Below, one piece after another: positions 47,996 through 58,236 of a DNA stretch of 64,000 nucleotides. Source of the stretch: Chrysemys picta bellii (Eukaryota > Chordata > Testudines > Emydidae); assembly GCF_011386835.1 (NCBI RefSeq), contig NC_088797.1, positions 35,835,583-35,899,582 on the forward strand, in the 5' to 3' direction. The translations under genes were made by a program, and so were the position numbers. The notes under the pieces were generated by a model that searched no databases, was not told the origin of the DNA, and worked only from the letters and a program-made list of their open reading frames with translations. Every line of letters starts with the position of its first letter. The stretch's first letter is position 1.

Positions 47996-48650
47996 TGTGA
48001 CAGACCCAGACCAGTGGGGTACAGGAGTCTGGTAGAGGGCAAATATACGGTCACTGGATGAGTAGTTTTCTGTTCCCTAAGTGACCAGAGCAGGGGCTAC
48101 ACTAGAGTAATCAGGAATCTGCTAGAACCAGTTAAGGCAGGCAGGCTAATTCGGACACCTGGAGCCAATTAAGAAGAAGCTGCTAGAATCAATTAAGGCA
48201 GGCTAATCAGGGCACCTGGGCTTTAAAAGGAGCTCACTTCAGTTTGTGGTGTGAATGTGAGGAGCTGGGAGCAAGAGGCGCAAGGAGTGGGAGTGCTGCT
48301 GGAGCACTGAGGAGCACAAGTGTTATCAGACACCAGGAGGAAGATCCTGTGATGAGAATAAAGAAGGTGTTTGGAGGAGGCCATGGGGAAGAAGCCCAGA
48401 GAGTTGTAGCTGTCATGCAGCTGTTACAGGAGGCACTATAGACAGCTGCAGTCCACAGGGCCCTGGGCTGGAACCTGGAGTAGAGGGTGGGCCTGGGTTC
48501 CCCCCAAACCTCCCAATTGACCTGGACTTTGGGTTCTTCCAGCGGGGAAGGTCTCTGGGCTGTTCCCCAACCCACATGGTGAATCTCTGAGGCAAGAAAA
48601 TTTGCCAATAAGCGCATGACCCACCAAGATAGAGGAGGAACTTTGTCACA
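47996..48650 (+). repeat. 5' LTR of the gypsy element
   Basis: 655 bases, tgtgacagacccagaccagt to ggaactttgtcaca. It holds a TATA-like ctttaaaaggagctcac near 48222 and AATAAA at 48358. It aligns along its whole length with the 3' LTR. Differences include a short indel block near 48275 and another near 48600. Confidence 0.92.
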
Positions 48651-48651
48651 C

Positions 48652-48669
48652 TGGTGTCAGGAGTGGGAT
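48652..48669 (+). promoter_or_regulatory. Primer binding site for tRNA-Leu
   Basis: tggtgtcaggagtgggat starts one base after the 5' LTR. Its reverse complement, ending ctgacacca, fits the 3' end of vertebrate tRNA-Leu(CAA) with one mismatch by my recollection of that tRNA. Confidence 0.7.
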
Positions 48670-48743
48670 CTTGGGGTGCACAGCGCGGTGGAAGAAGGAG
48701 GGTGATTTAAAAAAAAAGGGGGGTTATTTTTTTCCCCACCACA

Positions 48744-49760
48744 ATGGATGATGTAGTACGGGCACTGATACAAGCTATGGCGGCCCAGCAGGAGGCTACC
48801 CATGTCCAGGCAGCCGCCCAACAGGAGGCAGTGCGGCTGCAGCAAGAGACTAATCGCCTGCTGATGGACCAGGCTGCTCAAGACTGAGCTATGTTGCAGG
48901 AACTGGTAAGCCAGGTAAAGTCCCTTACAGAGCTGAATCGCAGCCATGATGGGACACGGCTCATACGGGCCAGCCATTGGCTGCAGAAAATGATGCGGGA
49001 GGATGATGTAGAGGCATACCTTTTGGCCTTTGAGAGGACAGCCCTATGGAAGGCCTGGCCTCAAGATCAGTGGTCTGGCATCCTTCCCCATTCCTGTGTG
49101 GGGAGGCCCAGAAGGCCTACCATGATCTGCCTGAAGAAGCTGCGGCAGACTACCCCCAGCTGAAAGCAGAGATCCTGGCCAGATCTGGAGTAACAACAGC
49201 AGTGCGGGCCCAGCAGTATCACGGTTGGAGGTACCAGAAAGACAAAACCCCGCAGTCCCAATTGTATGACCTCATCCATCTCGCACGAAAGTGGTTGCAA
49301 ACAGAGTCCCGGAGTCCGGAAGAGATACTAGCGGTTCTGGTCATCGACCGATACATGAGGGGATTACCACCAGACCTACGTGCCTGGGTAAGCCAGAACG
49401 AACCCTCCATCTATGAAGAGGTTGTCGCCCTGGTAGAGAGGCAGACAGCAAGGGAGCTGACCCAACCAGTTAAGGAAGAGGCACCCCGGGTTAAACAAGC
49501 AGCACCAAGCCCTAAAGTTCGGGTGACTGGGCCACCAGGAGGGCCCAGGTGGAAAAAGAGAGAGGCTGAAGGCCCATCAGAGGCCACAAGGAGTCGGAGC
49601 ACTGAGAGAGAAGAGAATCGTGATGTTAGACTGCCCAAACCAAGAGACCGGGGAACGCCTAGGGCTCCACACAGATGTTATGCCTGCGGGGAGTGGGGAC
49701 ACATAGCTGCACAGTGTCCCAATGCTGAGGAGCCTATGCAGTGTAACCTGGGGAACTGGG
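48744..49760 (+). pseudogene. gag: gag with SCAN-like capsid and zinc knuckle
   Basis: Structural protein of the retrotransposon. The first ATG (48744) opens a Gln/Ala-rich, coiled-coil-like head, broken by TGA at 48886-48888. The same phase continues to about 49080, then shifts to the frame of the long ORF 49046-50161. The capsid C-terminal part, from [20 protein letters not shown] to [20 protein letters not shown], has the SCAN-domain look known to derive from this retrotransposon group. A basic linker follows and one CX2CX4HX4C zinc knuckle, [14 protein letters not shown] (49676-49717). Dead through the stop and frameshift. Confidence 0.85.
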
Positions 49761-50161
49761 CAGATCCATGTTCCCTAATCCACCTTGTGGGGGTCTCACT
49801 AACCCCACATATGTATACCAGACCAGTGAAACTAAATGGGGTAGGGACCACGGCACTGGTTGATTTAGGGAGTGCTATCACACTTATCTCAGGGAAGCTC
49901 GTGAAGCGTAGTCAGCTGCTGCAGGCTAAACGTACGGGGATAACATGTGTCCCTGGGACAGTTAGTTACTACCCCACCATCCTGGTAAAAATCGAGATCC
50001 AAGGGAACACTACTGAGGTAGCAGCAGGTGTAGTCCCTAAACTCCCATACCCGGTGCTCATAAGGAGGGACTTCCCAGGGTTTGGAAACTTACTTCCAGT
50101 AGGGGGATTGGAGAAAGATGGGGACCCTAAAATTGGTGAGACATCCACAGCAGACTGTTAA
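49761..50161 (+). pseudogene. Retropepsin-like protease domain, changed active site
   Basis: Same frame as the preceding zinc knuckle. The active-site region reads [13 protein letters not shown]. The D-(S/T)-G triad expected for an aspartic protease is D-L-G here (codons 49862-49870). A later YPVLIRRDF segment matches the usual flap-to-end part. A TAA at 50159-50161 ends the open frame, but coding text resumes in the same frame. Not catalytic as it stands. Confidence 0.78.
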
Positions 50162-50640
50162 CCCCCAACCTTCTCTGAAATATCCCCAGATTTGTTCTCC
50201 ACTCCCAGACAGGGTAGAAAGACAAAAAGAGAAAGAAGGGCAGCTAAGGCCTTGGGACCCCAAATACTGACCCAAAACCAGAGGGTCGCTCTTGTAGGTA
50301 GGCGGACCCGCGCAGCTGAAAAGAAGGCCAGGCAGAAGGGAGAAGCACCTGAGTCTGACCCCCACCCTAATGCTTCTGAACCAGTAGAGGCAACAGAAAC
50401 TGGGCCCCTAGATCTTGGGCAGATTAGCCCCGGGAGAGGACATTTTGGACGGGATCAGGCAGCAGACCCAATGTATGACAACATTAGGAAGGAGGTGACC
50501 GAAATAGATGGGGTCCCCATGGAAGGGAAAACCCAGGGACCAGGACCCTACTTCATAATGAAGAAAGATCTCTTATACCGGGTTGCACCAGTACAGGGGC
50601 AGAAGGTACAGCAGATCCTAGTACCTCAAAACACCAGAAT
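50162..50640 (+). pseudogene. pol linker, Lys/Arg-rich
   Basis: Same frame as the protease: an Arg/Lys-rich region (RQGRKTKRERRAAKALGPQ) and a segment PYFIMKKDLLYRVAP that precedes the integrase zinc finger in gypsy elements. The frame breaks between about 50625 and 50640. Confidence 0.65.
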
Positions 50641-51238
50641 GCTGTATTAAGTCTTGCTCATAGTCATCTTTTTGGAGGTCATTTGGGGGTAGAGAAGACC
50701 CTGGCACAAGTCCTACGACAGTTCTTCTAGCCCAGAATACATGAAGAAGTGAAGAGGTACTGTGCCTCCTGCCTGGAGTGTCAGCTGCACAGTCCCTGTC
50801 CCCACTTGAGGGCACCTTTAGTACCCCTTCCCATCATAGAGGTCCCCTTCGAGCGAATAGCCATGGACCTAGTGGGACCCCTGGAGAAGACGGCTTGGGG
50901 CCACCAATATATACTTGTTGTTTTGGACTATGCTACTCGCTACCCAGAATCCATCCCCCTGCAGAACACGGCCTCTAAAACTATAGCCAAAGAGCTGGTG
51001 GGGATCTTTGCCCGAATGGGGCTACCGAAGGAGATATTAACCGACCAAGGAACCCCATTTATGTCGAAGCTAATGAAGGACCTCTGTACGCTGCTCCATA
51101 TACATACCCTGAGAACTTCGGTCTACCATCCGCAGACTGATGGGTTGGTAGAAAGGTTTAACCGAACCCTCAAGGCTATGATAAGGAAGGTGGTAAGTCG
51201 GGACGGGAAGGATTGGGACACCCTACTACCCTACCTTA
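50641..51238 (+). pseudogene. Integrase, zinc finger and catalytic core
   Basis: DNA integrase of the retrotransposon. The H..H..C..C zinc finger begins at HSHLFGGHLGVEKT and ends CASCLEC; a TAG at 50728-50730 lies between. The catalytic core has Asp in IAMDLVGPLE, Asp in ILTDQGTPF and Glu in GLVERFNRTLK. There are exactly 35 residues between the second Asp and the Glu, the D,D(35)E signature. The core is interrupted at 51238 by the PLE. Without the insert (238 bases, remainder 1) the phase would continue into the sequence after 51476. Confidence 0.88.
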
Positions 51239-51476
51239 TCAAGTATCAGAGGGGTAGCAGTGTTAGTCTGAATCTGTAAAAAGCAACAGAGGGTCCTGTG
51301 GCACCTTTGAGACTAACAGAAGTATTGGGAGCATAAGCTTTCGTGGGTAAGAACCTCACTTCTTCAGCTGCAAGCCCTGCATCTGAAGAAGTGAGGTTCT
51401 TACCCACGAAAGCTTATGCTCCCAATACTTCTGTTAGTCTCAAAGGTGCCACAGGACCCTCTGTTACCCTACCTTA
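51227..51476 (-). mobile_element. Palindromic PLE insertion with 12-bp TSD
   Basis: Second PLE palindrome. The arms 51286-51367 and 51383-51464 are 82 bases and identical as reverse complements, around a 15-base loop. The left side alone extends with a terminal tail (ggggtagcagtgttagtctg). The flanks carry taccctacctta at 51227-51238 and 51465-51476. The arms belong to a different subfamily from 9832-10027 (ending gtgggtaagaacctcacttc instead of gtggactacagccc). It lies inside the integrase domain of the gypsy element. Confidence 0.9.
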
Positions 51477-51960
51477 CATTCGCTATCCGGGAGGTACCTC
51501 AGGCCTCAACTGGGTTTCCCCCCGTCGAGTTATTATACAGGCGTCACCCCCGTGGCATACTAGATATTGCCAAAGAGATCTGGGAAGAGGAACCCAATGA
51601 GGGGAGAAATATAATGAGGGGAGCATGTAATGCAGATGCGAGACCAGATAGCCCAGGTTACCCCTATTGTACGGGAACATTTGGAGAAGGCACAGGAGGC
51701 CCAGCGAACCCATTACAATCGCCAGGCAAAAGTGCGACAGTTCCAACCAGGGGATTGGGTTATGGTGTTGGTACCCACGGCAGAAAGCAAGCTTCTGGCC
51801 CAATGGCAGGGGCCCTATCAGGTGGTTGAACCCATGGGGGAAGTAACCTACAAGGTGCGGCAGCCAGGACGCAGAAAACAGGAACAGATTTATCACGTTA
51901 ACCTTCTGAAACTCTGGCATGCACAAGAGGCATGCACAACGGTTCAAAAAGACCTAACCC
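51477..51960 (+). pseudogene. Integrase C-terminal part (GPY/F module)
   Basis: After the PLE the frame reads TFAIREVPQASTGFPPVELL and RRHPRGILDIAKEIWEEEP, then shifts near 51620. The next frame holds a QPGDWVMVLVPTAESKLLAQ stretch, QWQGPYQVVEPMG (the GPY/F motif) and IYHVNLLKLWH. This is the DNA-binding tail of gypsy integrases. Confidence 0.8.
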
Positions 51961-52710
51961 AGGAAAACAAGCCTTCCAAACAGGTGAGAGTATCTCCCGA
52001 TTTAACACCAGACCAGAAGAATGAAGTGTCTGGGATGATCTTCCGGAACCAAGATGTGTTCTCGACAAAACCAGATCGAACAACCGAGACCATATCACCA
52101 CATCGTCACGAACCCTGGGGCCAGAGTAACAATGAGGCCCTATTGGGTGCCAGTGGCAAAAAGGGAGGAAATAAAAGCAGAAGTAAAAAAAATGCTGGAG
52201 TTGGGGATCATCGAAGAATCCCACAGTCAGTGGTCCAGCCCAATAGTGCTGGTGCCCAAACCTGATGGCACCACAAGATTTTGCAATGACTTCCGGCGAC
52301 TAAACGAAATATCCCAGTTCGACGCATACCCCATACCTCGCATAGATGAGCTAGTGGACCATCTGGGTAATGCCCAGTACTTGACTACCCTAGACTTGAC
52401 AAAGGGGTACTGGCGGATTCCCCTTGCAGAAGACGCAAAGGAAAAGACTGCATTCTCTACACCAGAGGGTTTTTTTTTAATATATTGTCCTCCCTTTTGG
52501 ACTACATGGGGCCCCAGCTACCTTCCAGCGCCTCATGGACAAGCTATTACACCTGCATAACAGTTATGCTGCTGCCTACTTGGACGATGTGGTCATTCAT
52601 ACCCCAGACTGGGAAACCCACCTGGAGAAGGTGGAGGCAGTCCTCGATACCTTCAGGTGAGCTGGCCTTACAGCAAACCCTGCCAAGTGCGCTGTAGGGT
52701 TTACAGAGGC
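51961..52710 (+). pseudogene. Reverse transcriptase
   Basis: RNA/DNA-directed DNA polymerase. It starts in a frame change near 52060. Motifs follow in order: RPYWVPVAKREEIKAEVKKM, IVLVPKPDGTTRFCNDFRRL, YLTTLDLTKGYWRIPLAED (catalytic Asp of motif A), FSTPEGFF, and after a frame change near the T-run at 52470-52480 the YLDDVVIHT box (52577-52588; motif C, both Asp kept). A TGA follows at 52658-52660. The catalytic residues are visible but the frame is broken at least twice. The position after integrase is the key oddity of this element. Confidence 0.88.
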
Positions 52711-53412
52711 CAAATATCTTGGCTACATTGTGGGAAAAGGTCTGGTAAAACCCCAAGTGAACAAGTTAGAGGCCATCCAAAATTGGCCCCGAGCAAGTCG
52801 CGAGAAACAAGTCCGGGCGTTCCTAGGTGTGGTGGGGTATTACCAACGATTTATCCCCCACTTTGCCACAAGAGCAAGCCCCCTGACAGACCTAGTGAAA
52901 GCCCGTGGACCTGATCTGGTGAGATCGTCTGACGCAGCAGAGGAAGCATTCACAGACCTATGGACTGCCCTCTGCAGTAATCGCGTACTGACAACCCCTG
53001 ATTTCACCAAGGAGTTTATCCTGCAGACAGATGCATCGGAAGTAGGGTTGGGGGCTGTTCTATCACAGATGGTCGGGGAGGAGGAACACCCAATTCTATA
53101 CCTCAGTCGGAAACTCCTTCCAAGGGAACAAAAAATGCAGTGGTGGAGAGAGAATGCCTTGCTGTAAAATGGGCCATGGAAACATTGTGCTACTACCTGC
53201 TCAGGCGCAGATTTGTCCTTGTGACCGACCAGGCCCCTCTTCAATGGATGCAGCGGAACAAGGAGAAGAACACAAGGGTGACCAGATGGTTCTTATCCCT
53301 CCACCCTTTCCAGTTCCGTGTGCAACACAGAGCAGGGAGCCGTCATGGCAACGCCGATGGCTTGTCACGTGTGCACTGTCTGGCATCCCAAGCTGCCCAA
53401 CCCCTTGGCGTT
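52711..53412 (+). pseudogene. RT connection and RNase H
   Basis: Continues from RT: YLGYIVGKGLVKP, FLGVVGYYQRFIPHFA (thumb/connection), then RNase H with EFILQTDASEVGLGAVLSQM (first catalytic Asp), a TAA-containing frame break near 53164, a WRENALL to VERECLAVKWAMETL shift, and the end RHGNADGLSRVHCLA with a later conserved Asp. It stops just before the polypurine tract. Confidence 0.85.
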
Positions 53413-53430
53413 GAGCAGGGGGGAGGGATA
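53413..53430 (+). promoter_or_regulatory. Polypurine tract
   Basis: gagcaggggggagggata lies immediately before the 3' LTR and is the expected plus-strand primer site. Confidence 0.85.
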
Positions 53431-54101
53431 TGTGACAGACCCAGACCAGTGGGGTACAGGAGTCTGGTAGAGGGCAAATATACTGGTCACTGGATGAGTA
53501 GTTTTCTGTTCCCTGAGTGACCAGAGCAGGGGCTGTACTAGAGTAATCAGGAACCTGCTAGAGCCAGTTAAGGCAGGCAGGCTAATTCGGACACCTGGAG
53601 CCAATTAAGAAGAAGCTGCTAGAATCAATTAAGGCAGGCTAATCAGGGCACCTGGGCTTTAAAAGGAGCTCATTTCAGTTTGTGGTGCAAGTGTGAGGAG
53701 CTGGGAGCAAGAGGCTCAAGGAGCTGAGAGTGAGGGTGTGCTGCTGGAGCACTGAGGAGCACAAGCGTTATCAGACACCAGGAGGAAGATCCTGTGGTGA
53801 GAATAAGGAAGGTGTTTGGAGGAGGCCATGGGGAAGTAGCCCAGGGAGTTGTAGCTGTCATGCAGCTGTTACAGGAGGCACTATAGACAGCTGCAGTCCA
53901 CAGGGCCCTGGGCTGGAACCTCGAGTAGAGGGCGGGCCCGGGTTCCCCCCCAAACCTCCCAATTGATCTGGACTGTGGGTTCTTCCAGCGGGGAAGGTCT
54001 CTGGGCTGTTCCCCAACCCACATGGTGAATCTCTGAGGCAAGAAAATCCGCCTACGGTATAAGCGCAGGACCCACCAAGATAGAGGAGGAACTTTGTCAC
54101 A
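53431..54101 (+). repeat. 3' LTR of the gypsy element
   Basis: 671 bases, tgtgacagacccagaccagt to ggaactttgtcaca. It is 16 bases longer than the 5' copy through small indels. The polyadenylation-like AATAAA of the 5' LTR is AATAAG here, so it is changed in this copy. Confidence 0.92.
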
Positions 54102-54105
54102 GTGG

Positions 54106-56904
54106 CTACACAGATTGGCATTGTGCACAGTCATTTTAAGTTGACTATTTAGTGATATGGCATAAGTAAACAAATATACATATTGGTATCTGCAGTGGAC
54201 TTAGAAGAATTATTAGGATGCATTGACAATCACAAAAATTCTTATTCCCTGCTGACTCAATGAGGCAGTACATTAGCGTAAACATGCACATCGTTTGCAA
54301 GCTCAGTCTTCAGTATCTGTAAACAGAGCACCATGTTGCATGTAAGTCAGTGACAGTGGGGAATAAAGGCAAAAAAAAAATCAGGATGGCCAAATTCTGC
54401 CTTCAGATAGACTTGTTCAGCTCCTAGTACAGTCAGTAGAAGTTGCATGTGTATGCGAGGGTAGACTTTGGCCTAGAGCCAGGAGACATTGATTACACCA
54501 GAGGTAATCGTCATCTATTGTGCCAAGAAATTAGGTCATCCTAGTCCAAAACCTAGTTGCGTGCAGCAGTGTGATGATGACAGACACACTGGTAAGATGA
54601 AACAAAGCTGTTTGGAGAAAGGTGTATATTAGGTCCCTTCCAGCCCTAGATTTCTATGATTATTGTAGTGCTTCAAAACCAATAGGTAGCAGTGAGAGAG
54701 ACCAGTCTGATCAGGAGAATTTCTTAAAGGAAAGCTGGAACATCCTTATTCCTCTTTAATATCCAATCTTTAGATTTTTTTTTTTTACCCTTACTTGTAA
54801 TACTAGGTCTCAAATCTGTTGCATTATTGGAATACTGATGAATATACAGCTAATACTGAAAGCACAAGCTACTCACTATCCAATAAGAGAGAGGTCCAAA
54901 TAACTCTCCATCATACTAACCTATAGCAACAACACACCCATCTGAAGAGGGAAAGAATGTTTTTGGCAATGGAGAGAAGGTGTGCTATATAACTAGTGTC
55001 TCTTACCTAGTCTTAGAGCAGCAGTGTTGATCTGGCAACACAAACAGTATGAAGGAAGAATATTCTTAGCCTCTGTCCACTGCTACATGTAACTTCATAT
55101 AGTGTCTTAAATTAGATATTTTTTTTTAACCAGGATGATTCTATTAAAAGGTTTACATAATGTGGACAATTAGTCAAAAAATTGTCTTGGACTAGTGATT
55201 TTTTTTTAAAGTGGTATGTACTGCATCTGTTAACTAAATTGTATACATATTTAAAAGGTCCAATATTGAAATGATAGTGGTTTTAACACTCTCCAAAGGC
55301 TTTAAAGTCTGAATACTTCAGACCTCAAGTAAGCTTTCCCTTAGGGATTTAGTGTATTTAATTATCTCTGAAGCTTTATCCATCATAATAACTAAGTGAA
55401 ATTGTTGCTCTTCTATAGAACAAAGAGAAGCTAAACATATAAATCAATATCTGATTTTCAAAACACTATTTACTGACGCAATGCATGGCACAGAAACCAA
55501 AATAAAAGAATTTTTTTTTAATTGCTAAATCAATAAAAAATGATTTAAGAACAATAATACTCAAAGGGCTAGATCCCCAGCTGAGGTAGAAATATCTTCA
55601 GAATGGCTGTGGGAGGAGGAACAAGAGTGGCCCTTAATAATCTTCTGATTCTAGGGCCAACAGAGGCTAATTTAGTCCCTGCTTTACTCAGAGTAATCTT
55701 GAAGCTGCTCTAAATTACAAAGGGCTATTCTAGCTGCATGGAGTGGCTGGGGCATCCTCTGAGTAGTAGCAGAGCATTCCACGGAGGCTACTCCAGCCTC
55801 CATATCTATATGAAACCCCATTCTTATTATGTTCCTTGTAGTCACATAGTAATCCAGGGCCAGCGTTAAATGGTAGCTGTTTCGGAGTAGGCCATGGAGA
55901 ACAACCATCTTCCTGCTCCATCTGCTCTCCACCCAGCCACAGCCCCCACACCACAAGGCCAACCACATGCAAGACTTTGGTGGTGTTGGAGTGAGATGGG
56001 GCTGTTATCCTCTAGCAATAATCCCTGTTGACTTGTCCCATGTATTTTACATTCCAATTTAGTTTACAAATATTGTATGCTACATACTTAAAACTGCAAA
56101 CTAGAACAATATTTGTACACTGTATGTTTCATGTGTCAATTTGAATCTAATTTATGAAGCGTAAAAATGTATGGTATTTATAGCCTACAATTAACAGGGT
56201 TGCATTTTATATGTTGACAGTTCATGTATTAATCAGATCCCCAAAACATGTTTTACATTGCAGTATGTGACTATCATATTAGTAATATACAATCTACAAG
56301 GAATATGATAGGGATCATAATCCAGCCAGGCACTGGGGTCTGCATTTGTTCCCAAGAGCTGTAATCATTCTTACTAGATGCCCTTTGGAGAGAGGGTGTT
56401 TGGAACTAACTGTCACTGGCCACCAACTGTGCTGCAATGGGAAAGTGAGGGCCTGAGGAAAAGTGTGAAGGAAGAGATTTCAATGGAGTTACACTGGCAT
56501 AAAAGTGATGTAATAGCATAGAGAATCAGGATCTAAAGTTCTGCATAAATCCCACATCCCTCACCCAATACCCTCCTAACTGCGTTTTCTCCATACAGAA
56601 TTTGAGGTACTCACCTATTAGGAGAGCCCCGGGGGGGAGAAGCAATGCCAGTCCTCTGATAAGGACAATTCCAAGGAAATGCTTTGAATTTCAACTCCCA
56701 AAGTTTCCTGGCATTTGTATGAGTTTTGCCCATGTAGGGCATGATCTGGCTCTGTGTCTGTAGTATTGGTACAAGGATAACATGCCAAATGTCATTACTC
56801 CACAGATATGATGCAGAGAAATCTTATAGCAATTAGCAATGTTTTGTTTTATTGCTGCTTTAAAATGTATCCGTATACATTCTAAATAATAATAATATTA
56901 CCTC
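54106..56904. other. Unannotated except a CR1 tail at 54622-54665
   Basis: 54622-54665 carries a short CR1 tail (ggtcccttccagccctagat, then tttctatgattat). 55567-55640 has a weak MITE-like phrase. The 80-94 aa minus-strand frames at 55684-56057 have no motif. Confidence 0.45.
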
Positions 56905-57112
56905 ACTCTTTTACAGCGCTTTTCATCAGTAGATCTCAAAAGATCTAACAAAGGATGTCAATATCATTATTCCCACTTTACAGAAGGGGGAAACTGAGGC
57001 ACAGGCATGGGGAAGAGACTTGCCCAAGGTCAGCCAGCAAGCCAGTGGCAGAGATGGAAATAGAAACCAGACCTCCTAAGTCCAAGTTCAGTGCTCAGTC
57101 CAGAAAGTGAGT
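56905..57112 (-). repeat. MIR-like SINE
   Basis: Minus-strand SINE: plus text cagaagggggaaactgaggc, ttgcccaaggtcagccagca, gccagtggcagagatgg and acctcctaagtccaagttc is the complement of the MIR-like head and body. It is the best preserved SINE body in the window. Confidence 0.65.
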
Positions 57113-57729
57113 AACATATTGCAGGATTTAGATCAAATGAGTTATAAGGGAAAAGACACGACTATTTTCAAATAATGAATCGTCATGGTTCATAGCACCC
57201 TATTTGTCGGCTATTTTATGTACATCTACCACTGGTGTTTGAAGAGACATCCAACTGCAACAAAATAAATTATCCCACCCAGACTGTTAGAAAATGAATT
57301 ACTGGACTTGCTTTCAAAAAAAAAAAAAAAGCCAACCCTGCAGCAATTAGATACCAATCACATCACTGCCACAAGGTTATAAACAGGAAAAGAACTACAG
57401 CTCAGCATATGCACCCAGGTTTCTTTAATCCTTTCTCCTTTCAGGCAAATTCCACACTATTCCCACCTGCCTGTTCTACCCCTGCTGATCAATTATCTTG
57501 TTGAACTGAAAGTGAACCTGCTGCAAAGGGTTAAAGTTGCAGAGTTAACTGCCATTTAATTTTTTTTTTTAAACAAACAGTCAAGTGAAGAAATAAAAAA
57601 TCCCTCGATTAATAGAGGTCAAACACAGGATCTTTTTTAAAAAAATGTCAATATACTGAAACAAATCTGATGGGTTTTAACCTCTCTGTTTAGTAGTCAG
57701 TTATTTAACTGTAGATTTAAAAAGGGTTA
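57113..57729. other. Unannotated; A-run at 57317-57331
   Basis: AT-rich, no gene recognised. Confidence 0.5.
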
Positions 57730-57842
57730 AGGCCTGATTCTACAAGCTGATTTGCAAATGTGGCCCCATATATTCACATAGAGCCGCAGAAGTCAATAGT
57801 TTTGTTTTCTCTAGCAGATCAGCTTGCAGATTTAGGGCCCAA
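57730..57842. repeat. Palindromic MITE-like repeat
   Basis: Left aaggcctgattctacaagct and right agcttgcagatttagggccc are near reverse complements, with cgcagaagtcaatag between. Confidence 0.6.
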
Positions 57843-58145
57843 ATTTGAAAATAATATGTTCAGTTCTCAAAAATACACCTTCTCAGTTTTATATGAACTC
57901 ATATAAAGATGCTGGAATATGAGCTCTCAAGTCTAAAGTCCTCTAATTACCCGGAGAACTAATTATAGAAAGGACAATGTCAGTAGAAACTTCCCCAAGC
58001 TGTCAATGTACCCACACAGAATTACAGGGACCACTCCTAGGGGAAGGGCATAATTCAGTCTCCATGATCCTTTCTCCCTTGGCTGCTCTGCTAAAGTTGG
58101 CAATGAGGTTGCAGTTAGTGCCTATTGTAATGGTGATATGGACAC
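57843..58145. other. Unannotated, no gene seen
   Basis: The 67-aa open frame has no motif. Confidence 0.45.
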
Positions 58146-58236
58146 GTGGTCCAGATCCTCAACTCTATTTAGTCACCTAACTCCAACTGAAATCAATGGG
58201 AGTTAAGCATATAACTACATCTGATGATCTGGGCCC
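58146..58236. repeat. Palindromic MITE-like repeat
   Basis: ggtccagatcctcaactcta and tctgatgatctgggccctat are opposed arms, with ctgaaatcaatgggagttaa in the middle. Confidence 0.6.

Larger units (their letters stand above)
47992..54105 (+). mobile_element. Gmr1-like Ty3/gypsy LTR retrotransposon, complete but dead
   Basis: Both LTRs (47996-48650 and 53431-54101) flank gag, protease, integrase, reverse transcriptase and RNase H, in that order. The flanks are gtgg at 47992-47995 and 54102-54105, a 4-bp duplication. Integrase lies upstream of reverse transcriptase, which is unlike ordinary gypsy and like the Gmr1 group of deuterostomes. There is no envelope gene. Inactivating changes include at least five frame breaks, several stops, a changed protease motif and an inserted PLE. 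Confidence 0.9.

Noticed and set aside
48234..48649. Minus-strand frames in the 5' LTR (and the matching ones in the 3' LTR)
   Set aside because: They recur in both LTRs because the LTRs are copies, and have no coding motif.
51343..51829. Overlapping 85- and 137-aa open frames
   Set aside because: The first part is PLE palindrome read through. Only 51477 onward in one frame is integrase; the rest is shadow.
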